Shown here piece after piece: positions 1 through 9,452 of a stretch of 64,000 nucleotides of DNA (position 1 is the stretch's first letter; each line of letters starts with the position of its first letter). The position numbers and the translations under genes are program-made. This stretch comes from Neogemmobacter tilapiae (lineage in GTDB: Bacteria; Pseudomonadota; Alphaproteobacteria; Rhodobacterales; Rhodobacteraceae). The stretch spans positions 157,616-221,615 of the forward strand of contig NZ_BMYJ01000007.1 of NCBI RefSeq assembly GCF_014652215.1, given 5' to 3'. The notes under the pieces were generated by a model. That model had not been told where the DNA came from, ran no database searches, and saw only the letters and a list, made by a program, of their open reading frames with translations.

Positions 1-359
1 CGAATCGCTTGGCGAAAGGCCCATTGGCATTCCTTCAGCCGCACGATCTGTGCCGTCGTCGCATGTTCTGCCGCCAGCCGTGTCACGCCTGCATAAATCA
101 TGGGCGCCGCCACAAAGAAATTTCGCAGCGTCTTATGCGTCATCGGGGCCACCTGCGCGCCCCGGTTTTCATGCAGCACCACATAACCCTCACCCGCCAA
201 CTGCCGCAGGATTTCGCGCAAGGGTGGCCGGGAAATGCCATAGAATTCCGACACTTCAATCTCATCCAGATAGCTGCCCGGCTGAAACTCCTCCGTCAGG
301 ATCTTCTGCCGAAGATCCTCGAAGCAGATCTGCTTCTTGCTTCTGGTCTCAGTTTCCAC
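1..359 (-). CDS. GntR family (FCD-type) transcriptional regulator, partial
   Basis: The reverse strand reads from a GTG at 357-359, preceded by an AAGGAGA ribosome-binding site, and runs off the left edge, so only the N-terminal 119 residues or so are visible. The start contains a winged-helix GntR domain: the visible segment FQPGSYLDEIEVSEFYGISR is followed by PPLREILRQL, then EGYVVLHENRGAQVAPM and the beginning of a helical domain like FCD. The gene diverges from proVWX across a 129-bp gap holding a palindrome at 436-449, so it probably controls the betaine importer and itself. The ligand cannot be judged because the effector domain is cut off. Confidence 0.85.
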   Translation of the reverse strand, partial: METETRSKKQICFEDLRQKILTEEFQPGSYLDEIEVSEFYGISRPPLREILRQLAGEGYVVLHENRGAQVAPMTHKTLRNFFVAAPMIYAGVTRLAAEHATTAQIVRLKECQWAFRQAI

Positions 360-435
360 GGCGGTCTCCTTGCTTGATCCGGCCCGATTTGCCGCGACCA
401 AGTAACGCCGTTTCTCTGTAGCGGAACGAAATACA

Positions 436-449
436 TATTGTCTACAATA
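436..449. promoter_or_regulatory. Palindromic operator, likely GntR site
   Basis: TATTGTCTACAATA is a perfect inverted repeat with a 2-bp centre. It lies between the divergent GntR gene (start 359) and proV (start 489). FCD-type GntR proteins typically bind short sites with a TNGTNNNACNA-like core, which this fits. Binding is inferred from position and symmetry. Confidence 0.55.
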
Positions 450-488
450 AAAATCTGTGCTTGTTTTTGTGAAAGAGGGAGTTCGCGA

Positions 489-1577
489 ATGACCATAAGC
501 CCGCAAGAGGATGTCATTCGCTGCGAAGGGATCTGGAAGATCTTTGGCCAGAAATCGCAAAAGGCGATGGAGGCGATCCGCTGCGAAGGCTTGTCGAAAA
601 AAGACATCCGGGAACGCTTTGACTGTGTGGTCGGCGTTCAGGACGCCACCTTCAGCGTCAGACGAGGCGAGATTTTCTGCATCATGGGCCTGTCGGGCTC
701 GGGCAAATCGACGCTGATCCGCCATATCAACCGCTTGATCGAACCCACCGCAGGGGCCGTGATCATCGAAGGCCAGAACGTCAATGCAATGAACCCGCGC
801 GATCTGCGGGCCTTGCGGGCGCAGCGCATCGGCATGGTGTTCCAGAACATGGCGCTGATGCCGCACCGCACGGTGCGCGAAAATGTCGCCTTCGCGCTGG
901 AGGTGCGGGGCCTGCCCGAAGACAAACGCAACGCGGTGGCGGCTCAGGCGATTGAAGCCGTCGATCTGACCGGCTGGGAGAAGAAATACCCCGACGAATT
1001 GTCAGGCGGCATGCAGCAACGGGTGGGGCTGGCGCGGGCGATTGCCGCCGATCCGACCATTCTTTTGATGGATGAACCCTTTTCCGCCCTCGACCCGCTG
1101 ATCCGCAAACAGTTGCAGACCAAATTCATGGAACTCTCGGCGGAACTGCATAAAACAACCCTGTTCATCACTCATGATCTGGACGAGGCGATCCGCATCG
1201 GCGACCGCATCGCCATTATGAAAGACGGGGTTCTGGTGCAAATCGGCACGCCGGAACAGATCGTCACCGAACCAGCAGATGATTACGTGGCCGAATTTGT
1301 CGGCGGCATTTCCAAGCTGGATCTGGTGACGGCGGCGCGGATCATGCAGCCCTTGGCGCAATATAACCAGTCGCATGGGGCAGGGGATGTCACCGCTTGG
1401 CCGGTGGCTGGGCCGGGTGACAAGCTGAACACTTTGGTCGATCTGGCCGTTGGTTCCGAACATCCGATCCTGATCAAGGCCGATGGGGCGGCGGTGGGGG
1501 TTGTTACGCGGCGCGCCCTGCTGCGCGGCATTCAGGGCCGCGAGGATCAATCCCAACCGCAAGCGGAGGCTGTCTGA
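489..1577 (+). CDS. proV: Glycine betaine/proline ABC transporter ATP-binding protein ProV
   Basis: This 362-residue ATPase powers import of betaine-like compatible solutes. Walker A is GLSGSGKST (about 67-75), the ABC signature LSGGMQQR, Walker B ILLMDEPFSALD and the H-loop FITHD are all present. The N-terminal extension before the ABC core is typical of the ProV/OpuA family. The C-terminal stretch of about 100 residues fits the degenerate CBS region of that family. An upstream in-frame start at 438 exists, but ATG 489 has a GAGGGAG site 8 bases upstream and is preferred. The stop overlaps the proW start by one base, so the two are translationally coupled. Confidence 0.93.
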   Translation: MTISPQEDVIRCEGIWKIFGQKSQKAMEAIRCEGLSKKDIRERFDCVVGVQDATFSVRRGEIFCIMGLSGSGKSTLIRHINRLIEPTAGAVIIEGQNVNAMNPRDLRALRAQRIGMVFQNMALMPHRTVRENVAFALEVRGLPEDKRNAVAAQAIEAVDLTGWEKKYPDELSGGMQQRVGLARAIAADPTILLMDEPFSALDPLIRKQLQTKFMELSAELHKTTLFITHDLDEAIRIGDRIAIMKDGVLVQIGTPEQIVTEPADDYVAEFVGGISKLDLVTAARIMQPLAQYNQSHGAGDVTAWPVAGPGDKLNTLVDLAVGSEHPILIKADGAAVGVVTRRALLRGIQGREDQSQPQAEAV

Positions 1578-2512
1578 TGGACAAGACATTCGACTGGCTG
1601 AACCCCTTCGCCTCGATTGATCTGGGCATTGGCGAATGGGCCGATGGCATCAAGGGCTGGGCCATGGCCAACCGTTCCGTGATCCAGCCGCTGAAAGGTT
1701 TTTTTGACGGTGTGATCGCGCGGATCGAAGGCGCGCTTCAGGCTGTGCCGCCGGTGATCATGCTGCTGTTGCTGGTGCTGATCGCCTGGCAGGCCGCCGG
1801 ACGCCGCGTCGCCGTGCTGGTCTTTTGCTGCCTTGTCGTGCTGGGCCTGCTCGACCCGATGGCCTGGTCCCTGGCGATGACCACGCTGGCCATTGTCATT
1901 TCCTCGGTCCTTCTTTGCGTGATGATCGGCCTGCCCTTGGGCATTCTGGCGGGCAAAAGCGACCGCTTTGAACTGGGCGTGCGCCCCGTGCTGGACACGA
2001 TGCAAACCATCCCCGCCTTTGTCTATCTGGTGCCCGTCGTCATGATGATCGGCATCGGCAACGTCTCGGGCGTCATCGTCACCATCATCTTTGCTCTGCC
2101 TCCCTTGGTGCGTCTGACCTCGCTTGGCATCCGCAGTGTGAACCCCAGCGTGGTCGAAGCCGCCCGCGCCTTCGGTGCCACCCCCCGCCAGATCCTTTTC
2201 AAGGTCGAACTGCCGCTGGCCACCCCCACCATTCTGGCCGGGCTGAACCAGACCATCATGCTTTCGCTGTCGATGGTCGTCATCGCCTCGATGATCTCGG
2301 TCAAGGGCTTGGGGAACGAGGTTCTGCGGGCGATGGGGCGGCTGGATGCCGGCAAGGCCATCGTGGGGGGCTTGGGTATCGTCATGCTGGCCATCGTGCT
2401 GGACCGCATCACCCAAGGTTTAGGACGGTCGGGACGGCAAAGGGGCCATCGCCACTGGTGGCAAACCGGCCCCGTCGGGCTGGTCGCCGCGCTGCTGCAA
2501 AAACGAAACTGA
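1577..2512 (+). CDS. proW: Glycine betaine/proline ABC transporter permease ProW
   Basis: This 311-residue inner-membrane permease has several hydrophobic helices and the BPD_transp_1 EAA loop (VVEAARAFGATPRQILFKVE). The N-terminus (residues 1-60) is a soluble extension with NPFASIDLGIGEW, as in ProW. The ATG overlaps the proV stop (TGATG). It pairs with ProV and the ProX protein downstream to form the importer. The last 30 or so residues are basic and variable. Confidence 0.93.
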   Translation: MDKTFDWLNPFASIDLGIGEWADGIKGWAMANRSVIQPLKGFFDGVIARIEGALQAVPPVIMLLLLVLIAWQAAGRRVAVLVFCCLVVLGLLDPMAWSLAMTTLAIVISSVLLCVMIGLPLGILAGKSDRFELGVRPVLDTMQTIPAFVYLVPVVMMIGIGNVSGVIVTIIFALPPLVRLTSLGIRSVNPSVVEAARAFGATPRQILFKVELPLATPTILAGLNQTIMLSLSMVVIASMISVKGLGNEVLRAMGRLDAGKAIVGGLGIVMLAIVLDRITQGLGRSGRQRGHRHWWQTGPVGLVAALLQKRN

Positions 2513-2540
2513 ACAACAAGAAACCAACAGGAGAGACACA

Positions 2541-3524
2541 ATGAAAATGCTGACCATGACCACGGCGCTGGTGCTGTCGCTTGCGACCCCAGTTTTCGCC
2601 AATGACAAACCGGGCGAGGGCGTCACTGTCCGCCCGATCCTGCCGACGCAGATCGAGGAATTCTTCCAGCACCGCATCATCTTTCGCGCGCTTGAAGATC
2701 TGGGCTACACCGTCGCCGACCCGAACGAGGCCGAATACCAGACCATCCATCTGGCGCTGGGCACGGGCGATGCCGATTTCACCGCCGTCAGCTGGCACAC
2801 GCTGCATGACGGCTTTTACCAAGAGGCGGGCGGCGATGCCGTCATGTCTCGCGTCGGCGTCTATATCGAAGGCGCGCTGCAAGGCTATCTGATCGACAAG
2901 GCGACCTATGACAGCGGCGTTACCGACCTGTCGCAACTGAAAGACCCCGCCATCGCCGCCAAGTTCGACGCCGATGGGGATGGCAAGGCTGATCTTGCGG
3001 GCTGCATCCCCGGCTGGGGCTGCGAGCGTGTGATCGAAACCGCGATGGATGCCTATGAACTGCGCGACACCGTCACCCACAATCAGGGGGCCTATCAGGC
3101 CATGATCGCGGATGTCATGTCCCGTCACAGCAATGGCGAGCCCATCCTTTACTACACCTGGACGCCTTACTGGGTTTCCGGCGCTCTGGTCCCCGGTCGC
3201 GATGTCGAATGGTTGAGCGTGCCTTTCACTGCCTTGCCCGACGGGGCCACCGGCAACACCGAATTCAACGGCAAGAACCTGGGCTTTGCCGTCGACAACA
3301 TCGGCATCGTTGCGCGCAATGACTTTCTTGCGGCCAACCCCGCTGCGGCCAAGCTGTTCGAGGTGGCCAAGCTGAACATCAACGACATCTCGGCGGAAAA
3401 CAAGTTGATCGCTGATGGTGAAAATAGCTCGGAAGCCATTGACAAGCATGTGGATGACTGGATCGCGGCGAACCAAGCAACCTATGACAGCTGGTTGGCC
3501 GAAGCGCGTGCTGCTGCCGAATGA
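2541..3524 (+). CDS. proX: Periplasmic glycine betaine-binding protein ProX
   Basis: The 327-residue protein has a Sec signal peptide (about residues 1-20, ending PVFA) followed by a mature ProX fold. Recognisable ProX segments are DADGDGKADLAGC, PGWGCE, the THNQGAYQAM stretch and YYTWTPYWVS, whose aromatic residues help bind the quaternary ammonium group. The start has an AGGAGAGACACA ribosome-binding region. It ends the proVWX unit and is followed directly by a strong hairpin. The similarity to the enterobacterial ProX pattern is strong enough to name it. Confidence 0.93.
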   Translation: MKMLTMTTALVLSLATPVFANDKPGEGVTVRPILPTQIEEFFQHRIIFRALEDLGYTVADPNEAEYQTIHLALGTGDADFTAVSWHTLHDGFYQEAGGDAVMSRVGVYIEGALQGYLIDKATYDSGVTDLSQLKDPAIAAKFDADGDGKADLAGCIPGWGCERVIETAMDAYELRDTVTHNQGAYQAMIADVMSRHSNGEPILYYTWTPYWVSGALVPGRDVEWLSVPFTALPDGATGNTEFNGKNLGFAVDNIGIVARNDFLAANPAAAKLFEVAKLNINDISAENKLIADGENSSEAIDKHVDDWIAANQATYDSWLAEARAAAE

Positions 3525-3533
3525 CGGGCTGAG

Positions 3534-3559
3534 CAAGAGGGGCAGAAATGCCCCTCTTG
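3534..3559 (+). terminator. Hairpin terminator after proX
   Basis: Perfect 11-bp arms CAAGAGGGGCA and TGCCCCTCTTG enclose a GAAA tetraloop 10 bases after the proX stop. The T-run is short (TCGTTTG), so termination may be partial. Confidence 0.75.
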
Positions 3560-3669
3560 TCGTTTGCGGGGCCACGAGGGCTTGGCCCTTTGGCCAATAG
3601 ATTGGCGTTGCGCTGTCCACTAGATTGGCGGGGCGGGGCGGACCCCCGCAACGGCCAATGGGGGGCAGG

Positions 3670-4611
3670 ATGCCGACAAAAACGAATGCCCATGCTTCAC
3701 GGATCGAAGCGGCGATCCAGGGCGGACTGGCCGCCCGGTCGGCCTTGGCGGCATCATGGGCGCGTTCCGCCACGCTTTATCAACTGGACCCCAGCCAGCG
3801 GCGGAGCGAGCGGCGCATCACGGCGACCGAACTGGCGCTTGCACGGGAAAGGCTGGGGGCTTTGCTGCCGACCGCAGCCCCCCATCTTGACCGGCTGTTC
3901 CAAGCAGTGGGGGGATTGGGGGCCTGTATCGTGCTGGCCGATGCCCAGGGGATAGCCGTCGATCGGCGTGGCAATCCGGGCCAAGACCGCGACTTTGCCG
4001 ACTGGGGGTTGTGGACGGGCACGGGGTGGTCTGAGGCCGAGATGGGCACGAACGGCATCGGCACCTGTTTGGCCGAGGGGCGGAGTGTGACCATTCACAG
4101 AGACCAGCACTTTCTGGCGCGGAACATCGGCCTAAGCTGTTCGTCGGCGCCGGTCCATGGGCCTGATGGCGGGCTGATGGCGGTGATCGATGTGTCAACG
4201 GCGCGATCGGATCTGGGCGATGCGGTCGCGGGGTTGATTGGATCAACGGTTGCCGACGTCGCGCGCAAGGTAGAGGCGGATTTGTTCCACCAACGGTTCC
4301 CAAAGGCGCGGATGGTTCTGGTGCCGGGGCTTGATCGGGGGTTGGGCGCCTTGTTGGCGGTTGATGCCGACGATCTGGTCATCGGGGCCACCCGGGCCGC
4401 GCGGCAGTATCTGAACCTTGCGGGGGATCTGGCCGCACATCCGCAGCCGGTGGCTGATTTGCTGGGCTTGGAGGGGCATGATCGGCTGGAGGATGCCGAA
4501 CGGGCGGTGCTGGCCCGGGCCTTGGCGCGGTCGGGGGGAAATATCTCGGCGGCGGCGCGGGCGCTGGGTCTAAGCCGAGCGACGCTGCATCGCAAACTGG
4601 ACCGGCGATAG
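3670..4611 (+). CDS. GAF domain / Fis-type HTH transcriptional regulator (AcoR-like, no AAA+ domain)
   Basis: A 313-residue regulator. Residues about 70-200 look like a GAF sensor ([17 protein letters not shown], then [18 protein letters not shown], then [15 protein letters not shown]). The C-terminal 45 residues form a Fis-type HTH ([20 protein letters not shown]). The sigma-54-interacting AAA+ ATPase of full AcoR is absent, so it cannot activate a sigma-54 promoter by itself. ATG 3670 follows a GGGGGCAGG stretch; an upstream in-frame start at 3625 is less likely. It precedes the aldehyde dehydrogenase gene on the same strand, and a perfect inverted repeat lies between them. Confidence 0.82.
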   Translation: MPTKTNAHASRIEAAIQGGLAARSALAASWARSATLYQLDPSQRRSERRITATELALARERLGALLPTAAPHLDRLFQAVGGLGACIVLADAQGIAVDRRGNPGQDRDFADWGLWTGTGWSEAEMGTNGIGTCLAEGRSVTIHRDQHFLARNIGLSCSSAPVHGPDGGLMAVIDVSTARSDLGDAVAGLIGSTVADVARKVEADLFHQRFPKARMVLVPGLDRGLGALLAVDADDLVIGATRAARQYLNLAGDLAAHPQPVADLLGLEGHDRLEDAERAVLARALARSGGNISAAARALGLSRATLHRKLDRR

Positions 4612-4620
4612 TGGGCCGGA

Positions 4621-4642
4621 CCTGTCGCAGTTCTGCGACAGG
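4621..4642. promoter_or_regulatory. Perfect inverted repeat upstream of aldehyde dehydrogenase
   Basis: Arms CCTGTCGCAG (4621-4630) and CTGCGACAGG (4633-4642) are perfectly complementary around a 2-bp centre. There is no following T-run, and a 2-base loop makes a poor hairpin, so an operator for the adjacent GAF-Fis regulator is more likely than a terminator. It lies 106 bases before the dehydrogenase start. Confidence 0.6.
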
Positions 4643-4747
4643 GGTGGGGTGCAAAGCCCGAGACATGGGGTGAACGACTCGGCCAAGGGGGCAAGGCTGC
4701 GTGGGAAGGGCAGCGAGGAGGCCGCCCGATCCTTGGAGGAGGAACCC

Positions 4748-6268
4748 ATGAACGAGATGACCCATCCGGCAGGCCTGATCGCCTCGCCCTTCAAAACCCG
4801 CTATGACAATTTCATCGGGGGCCGTTTCGTGCCGCCGGTGGGTGGGCGCTATATGGACAATATCACGCCGATCACCGGCGCGACGGTCTGCGAAGTGGCA
4901 CGGTCTGATGCGGCCGATATCGACAAGGCGCTGGATGCCGCCCACGCGGCGCGCGAGGCTTGGGGCAAGACCAGCGCGGCCTATCGGTCGAACATCCTGT
5001 TGAAGATTGCCGATGTGATCGAGGCCAATCTGGAGCTTTTGGCCACCGCCGAAACCTGGGACAACGGTAAGCCGATCCGCGAAACGGTGAATGCCGACAT
5101 TCCGCTTTCGGTGGACCATTTCCGCTATTTCGCGGGGGTGCTGCGGGGGCAGGAAGGCAGCATGAGCGAGATTGACCACGATACGGTGGCCTATCATTTC
5201 CACGAGCCCTTGGGCGTTGTGGGCCAGATCATCCCGTGGAACTTTTCGATCCTGATGGCGGCTTGGAAGCTGGCCCCGGCCTTGGCGGCGGGCAACTGCA
5301 TCGTGATGAAACCGGCGGAACAGACGCCGGCGGCGATCATGGTGCTGGCGGAACTGATCGGGGATCTGCTGCCGGCGGGGGTTCTGAACATCGTGAACGG
5401 TCTGGGGGCCGAGGCCGGTCAGGCGCTGGCCCGGTCAAACCGGATTGCCAAGATCGCCTTTACCGGATCCACGGCAACCGGCCGCAAGATCATGGAGGCG
5501 GCGACGGCCAACCTGATCCCGGTGACGCTGGAACTGGGGGGGAAATCGCCTAACATCTTTTTCAGCGACGTGATGGCCGAGGATGACGCCTTTCTGGACA
5601 AGGCCGTAGAGGGTTTTGTGTTGTTTGCCTTTAACCAAGGGGAGGTCTGCACCTGTCCCAGCCGCGCCTTGGTGCAGGAAGACATTTACGACCGTTTTAT
5701 GGAACGCTGCATCGCGCGGGTGAAGGCGATCCGGCAGGGCGATCCGCGGGATATGGCGACGATGGTGGGGGCGCAGGCCAGCCGGCAGCAGCAGGAAAAG
5801 ATCCTGTCCTATCTGGCGATTGGCCGGGAAGAGGGGGCCGAGGTTCTGGTTGGGGGCGATGCCGCCCGCTTTAACGGCGATCTGGCGCAGGGCTTTTACA
5901 TCCAGCCGACGATCCTGAAGGGCCACAACAAGATGCGGGTTTTCCAGGAAGAGATCTTTGGGCCGGTGGTCAGTGTGACAACCTTCAAGGACGAAGCCGA
6001 GGCTTTGGCGATTGCGAATGACACGATGTATGGTCTGGGGGCCGGGGTCTGGACGCGGGACGGCACGCGGGCCTACCGCTTTGGTCGGGCGATCGAGGCG
6101 GGGCGGGTCTGGGTGAACAACTACCACGCCTATCCGGCCCATGCGGCTTTTGGGGGGTATAAGCAGTCGGGCATAGGGCGGGAAACCCACAAGATGATGC
6201 TGGATCATTATCAGCAGACCAAAAACATGCTGGTCAGCTATAACCCCAACAAGTTGGGCTTTTTCTGA
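4748..6268 (+). CDS. NAD-dependent aldehyde dehydrogenase (AcoD/ExaC-like)
   Basis: A 506-residue ALDH superfamily enzyme that would oxidise an aldehyde to an acid with NAD(P). The cofactor region shows IIPWNF and KPAEQTPA, the Rossmann turn FTGSTATG, the general base in LELGGKSPN and the catalytic cysteine in [11 protein letters not shown]. Downstream are EEIFGPVV and the C-terminal [12 protein letters not shown]. The start has an excellent GGAGGAGG site. ALDHs of this type next to AcoR-like regulators often serve acetaldehyde, ethanol or acetoin use. The proximity to proVWX raises betaine aldehyde as an alternative, but the sequence alone does not decide. Confidence 0.92.
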   Translation: MNEMTHPAGLIASPFKTRYDNFIGGRFVPPVGGRYMDNITPITGATVCEVARSDAADIDKALDAAHAAREAWGKTSAAYRSNILLKIADVIEANLELLATAETWDNGKPIRETVNADIPLSVDHFRYFAGVLRGQEGSMSEIDHDTVAYHFHEPLGVVGQIIPWNFSILMAAWKLAPALAAGNCIVMKPAEQTPAAIMVLAELIGDLLPAGVLNIVNGLGAEAGQALARSNRIAKIAFTGSTATGRKIMEAATANLIPVTLELGGKSPNIFFSDVMAEDDAFLDKAVEGFVLFAFNQGEVCTCPSRALVQEDIYDRFMERCIARVKAIRQGDPRDMATMVGAQASRQQQEKILSYLAIGREEGAEVLVGGDAARFNGDLAQGFYIQPTILKGHNKMRVFQEEIFGPVVSVTTFKDEAEALAIANDTMYGLGAGVWTRDGTRAYRFGRAIEAGRVWVNNYHAYPAHAAFGGYKQSGIGRETHKMMLDHYQQTKNMLVSYNPNKLGFF

Positions 6269-6273
6269 AACAG

Positions 6274-6306
6274 GGCGATGGCGCGGCAAATGATCGCGCC
6301 ATCGCC
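6274..6306. terminator. Bidirectional hairpin between convergent genes
   Basis: Perfect 12-bp arms GGCGATGGCGCG (6274-6285) and CGCGCCATCGCC (6295-6306) enclose a 9-base loop, between the aldehyde dehydrogenase stop and the mnhG stop. It can serve both strands. Confidence 0.75.
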
Positions 6307-6321
6307 GGTCTTTGGTTGGGG

Positions 6322-6705
6322 TCAGTTCGGCTTTTGCGTGACGGGTTTTTCCGTGACGGGGGCGCGAGGGGTTGGCACGGTGCTGTCGCCCTCGGCCCGG
6401 TCGCGGTGCAGGGCGGCCTGTCCCAGCAACATCAAAGTGACGGGGGTGGTCAGCATGACAAAAATGCCCGCGACCAATTCATGCAGGATCAGGCGATCCT
6501 GGAGCCAAGAGTAGGACAGGATCGAGGCCAGAAGGATAGCGGCGGTGCCCCAGCTGGTGCCCAGGGTGGGGGCATGGATGCGGTCATAAAAGCTGCGGAG
6601 ATTCAAAAGGCCGAAGGCGCCCAGCAGCGTCAATGTGCTGCCAAGAACGAGCAAAAGCCCGACAGGCAGCATGAGCCAGACAGGCAGGGTGTCGAGGGGG
6701 GTCAT
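6322..6705 (-). CDS. mnhG: Mrp-type cation/H+ antiporter subunit G
   Basis: A 127-residue membrane protein with three predicted helices ([20 protein letters not shown], then [14 protein letters not shown], then [20 protein letters not shown]). [17 protein letters not shown] and GTSWG match the MnhG/PhaG family, and the tail is a charged cytoplasmic stretch. Last gene of the mnhABCDEFG operon; its ATG overlaps the mnhF stop by 4 bases. Confidence 0.93.
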   Translation of the reverse strand: MTPLDTLPVWLMLPVGLLLVLGSTLTLLGAFGLLNLRSFYDRIHAPTLGTSWGTAAILLASILSYSWLQDRLILHELVAGIFVMLTTPVTLMLLGQAALHRDRAEGDSTVPTPRAPVTEKPVTQKPN

Positions 6706-6986
6706 TCGATCACCTCGCCGCGGAGCAGGAATTTGGCTAGCGAGACGGTGGCGACAAATCCGGCGACGGCGATGACGAGGGCCGCTTCAAAAAGAAAGGG
6801 TGTGCCCAAGCGCATGCCGGTGACAACAAAGAGCAGCATGGTGGTGATATACAAACCATCCAACGCCAGAACGCGATCCTGGGCGCGGGGGCCGATGATC
6901 ATGCGGACGGTTGCGAGGCAACCGGCGGCGGCAAGGGCGATCTGGGCATAGGTCAGGGCCAGCCAAAGAAGCATCGCAGGGGTCAT
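6702..6986 (-). CDS. mnhF: Mrp-type cation/H+ antiporter subunit F
   Basis: A 94-residue, three-helix subunit. The [15 protein letters not shown] motif in the first loop is typical of MnhF/PhaF. It overlaps mnhE upstream and mnhG downstream by 4 bases each, consistent with stoichiometric translation of the antiporter complex. Confidence 0.93.
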   Translation of the reverse strand: MTPAMLLWLALTYAQIALAAAGCLATVRMIIGPRAQDRVLALDGLYITTMLLFVVTGMRLGTPFLFEAALVIAVAGFVATVSLAKFLLRGEVIE

Positions 6987-7471
6987 GCAAAAGCCTCCAG
7001 CAAAAGTTGTTCATAGCGGTCGCGGATCAGGGCCTGCCAAGCACTTTCATCGACCATATCGAAGACGTGGAGCAAAAGCGTGCCCGAGGGTTCGTCATAT
7101 TCCAGCCAGGCGGTGCCGGGCGTGGCGGTGATGATGATGGCAAGCAGGGCCAAGGCAGTGGGGTCTTTGAGACGCAGGGACACCTCGACAAAGCCGGAAC
7201 GTCGGTTGCCGTGGCGATCATTGGTGAGGATCAGCCAAGCGACGGCGGCGTTGGAGCGGAGGATATCGAGGGTGACGATGCCCATCAGGCGAAAAAGGGG
7301 ACGATAGGCGCGAATGCGGGGGGCGGTGGGTTCCAGACGGGCAAAGACCCAGCCCGCGAATAGACCCATCGCCGCACCGAGGATCAACTGCCCCAAGGAA
7401 AAGCGGGTGAGAAGCAGCCACATCAGAGTCAGGGCGAGGGAGAGGAGGGGGTGCGGTAAAGCATGTCTCAT
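6983..7471 (-). CDS. mnhE: Mrp-type cation/H+ antiporter subunit E
   Basis: A 162-residue subunit with N-terminal hydrophobic helices ([29 protein letters not shown]) and a soluble C-terminal half carrying [11 protein letters not shown] and [11 protein letters not shown], both typical of MnhE. It overlaps mnhD and mnhF by 4 bases each. Confidence 0.93.
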   Translation of the reverse strand: MRHALPHPLLSLALTLMWLLLTRFSLGQLILGAAMGLFAGWVFARLEPTAPRIRAYRPLFRLMGIVTLDILRSNAAVAWLILTNDRHGNRRSGFVEVSLRLKDPTALALLAIIITATPGTAWLEYDEPSGTLLLHVFDMVDESAWQALIRDRYEQLLLEAFA

Positions 7472-9108
7472 TCGGGGGCCTCCGCAACGGGAGCGTCGGC
7501 GGCACGAGGGGCCCCCAAGACACCTTCGGAATAGACTGAAGGTTGCAGCATCGCATTGGCGGTTTGCTGCATGTAGCGCAGGGTGACATCGGCCTTGATT
7601 GTCAGGACAAAAAGCAGACCGGCCAAAGCCAGAACCGGTGCGATTTCCAAGGCAAGGACGCGGGGTGGTTCGCCTTCGGTGGCCCAGAAAGTCTGAATGC
7701 CGATGCGGACCAGACCGACGAGAGTGGCGAAACCCGAGAGGATCAGCAGGGCAATGAAGCTGCCACTGAGCCAGGGGGAAACCGCTTCGGTTGCGATCAG
7801 GCCGCGCAGGATGCCAAGCTTGCCAATAAAGCCAGACAGGGGGGGCATCCCCGCCAGGGCCAGAACAAAAACGCCAAAGGACAGGCCCAGCACCGACAGG
7901 GTGCCGGGGATGGCGAGACCGACCTCGGGCTGGCGATCCTCTTCCCGTTCATCAAGGCCATAGGCATCGGCTGTAAGGGCCAGCAAGGCGGCGATGCCAC
8001 CTTCCTCGCGGCTCATCGGTTCGATCAAAAGGAAGAGGGCGCTGGTGGCAAGGGTCGAGCTGAGCAGATAGAACAAGGCCGCAGCCAGAATGGACGCCCC
8101 GGCCCCGGCCAGCACAAAGCCGGTGGCGGCAAGGACGGTGCCGGATGAAACGAGGATAAGGTGGGCGGCCATGCGCCCCAGCCCCTGAGAGGCAAGCACG
8201 CCAAGAAAACCAAAGGTGACCGTGGCCATGCCGCCCGCGATCAGGGCGGTCGTCCCAAAGCCCGATGATTCCGCAGCATGGGGGCCGAACATGAGGAACG
8301 ACAGTCGGATCAAGACATAGACGCCAACCTTGGTCATGATGGCAAAAAGCGCCGTGACGGGGGCTGCACCGGCCATATAGGCGGTTGGCAGCCAGAAGGA
8401 CAAAGGCCAGATCCCGGCCTTGATCAGAAAAGCAATGCCCATCAGGGCCGCCCCGGCGTGGAACAGATGCCGTTGCTGGTCGGCCAGCCCCGGCACAAGG
8501 TTGGACAGATGCGCCATGTTCAAGGTGCCGGTGGCACCATAAACAAGGCTGACGCCAATCAGGAACAACAGCGAGGCGGCGAGGTTGGTGGCAATATAGT
8601 GGAGCCCTGCCCGCACGCGCAGCTGCCCGCCGCCATGCAACAAAAGCCCGTAGGAGGCCGCCAGCAAGACCTCGAAAAACACGAAAAGGTTGAAGAGATC
8701 GCCTGTCAGAAAAGCCCCGTTCAACCCCATCAGCAAGAACTGGAACATGGTGTGGAAATGCTGGCCCTGCTTGTGCCATCCGGCCGCCGAATAGATCAGC
8801 GCAGGCAGGGCCAAAAGGCCGGTCAGAACCAGCATCATCGCCGACAGCCGATCCACCACCAGCACAATGCCATAGGGGGCCAGCCAATCGCCCAAGAGGT
8901 AAAAGCCGATGTCATTGCCACCGGTCAATTCGCTGCCCTTTGAGCGGACCAGCAACTCGACCGACGACAAGAGCATTGCCACAACCGCCGCAAGGCTGAT
9001 CGCCAGTTTGGCGCGGCGCTGGCGCTCGTCATAAATCAACATCAGCGCGCCCGCAAAGAACGGGATCAGGATGGGGGCGATGATCAGATGTTCGGGGGAA
9101 AGCGTCAT
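7468..9108 (-). CDS. mnhD: Mrp-type cation/H+ antiporter subunit D
   Basis: A 546-residue polytopic subunit homologous to the proton-translocating NuoN/M subunits of complex I. The Proton_antipo_M region includes FLTGDLFNLFVFFEVLLAASYGLL, split by helices that contain buried lysines (FLIKAGIWPLSFWLP) and PLSGFIGKLGILRG. I chose ATG 9108, because the longer frame to 9522 would cover all of mnhC. It starts 2 bases after the mnhC stop. The C-terminus ([10 protein letters not shown]) is hydrophilic and alanine-rich. Confidence 0.94.
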   Translation of the reverse strand: MTLSPEHLIIAPILIPFFAGALMLIYDERQRRAKLAISLAAVVAMLLSSVELLVRSKGSELTGGNDIGFYLLGDWLAPYGIVLVVDRLSAMMLVLTGLLALPALIYSAAGWHKQGQHFHTMFQFLLMGLNGAFLTGDLFNLFVFFEVLLAASYGLLLHGGGQLRVRAGLHYIATNLAASLLFLIGVSLVYGATGTLNMAHLSNLVPGLADQQRHLFHAGAALMGIAFLIKAGIWPLSFWLPTAYMAGAAPVTALFAIMTKVGVYVLIRLSFLMFGPHAAESSGFGTTALIAGGMATVTFGFLGVLASQGLGRMAAHLILVSSGTVLAATGFVLAGAGASILAAALFYLLSSTLATSALFLLIEPMSREEGGIAALLALTADAYGLDEREEDRQPEVGLAIPGTLSVLGLSFGVFVLALAGMPPLSGFIGKLGILRGLIATEAVSPWLSGSFIALLILSGFATLVGLVRIGIQTFWATEGEPPRVLALEIAPVLALAGLLFVLTIKADVTLRYMQQTANAMLQPSVYSEGVLGAPRAADAPVAEAPE

Positions 9109-9110
9109 GG

Positions 9111-9452
9111 CTAGCGTTCCTGCCCGTCGACATGGTCCGTTCCGGTCATGCCCCGCGAAACGATGATGACCACGAGAAACAGCGCCGTGGTGGCAAAGCT
9201 GATGACGATGGCTGTCAGAACCAGGGCCTGCGGCATCGGATCGGCATAGGCCGCAGGGTTCACAAAGCCGCCGCGGGGCATGATGGGGGGGGCACCCAGC
9301 CACAGGCGGCCCATCGCAAAGATGAACAGGTTGACGGCATAGGACAAAAGGCAAAGTCCGATGATCACCTGAAAGGTGCGCGGCCGCAGCAGCAGCCAGA
9401 TCCCCGATGCGGCCAGAACCCCGATGGCGGCGGAAAGCACGAACTCCATCAC
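9111..9452 (-). CDS. mnhC: Mrp-type cation/H+ antiporter subunit C
   Basis: A 113-residue NuoK-like subunit with three helices (VLSAAIGVLAASGIWLLL, VIIGLCLLSYAVNLFIF, ALVLTAIVISFATTALFLVV). The conserved LSYAVNL and DPMPQALVLTAIVI stretches identify the family. It overlaps the upstream fused mnhAB gene by 4 bases. Confidence 0.94.
   Translation of the reverse strand: MMEFVLSAAIGVLAASGIWLLLRPRTFQVIIGLCLLSYAVNLFIFAMGRLWLGAPPIMPRGGFVNPAAYADPMPQALVLTAIVISFATTALFLVVIIVSRGMTGTDHVDGQER

Noticed and set aside
2409..3773. A 454-codon minus-strand frame opposite proX
   Set aside because: ProX on the plus strand is clear, has a signal peptide and family motifs. The opposite frame has no ribosome-binding site or recognisable domain.
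4621..4642. Inverted repeat considered as a transcription terminator
   Set aside because: The loop would be only 2 bases and there is no T-run, so an operator is a better reading.
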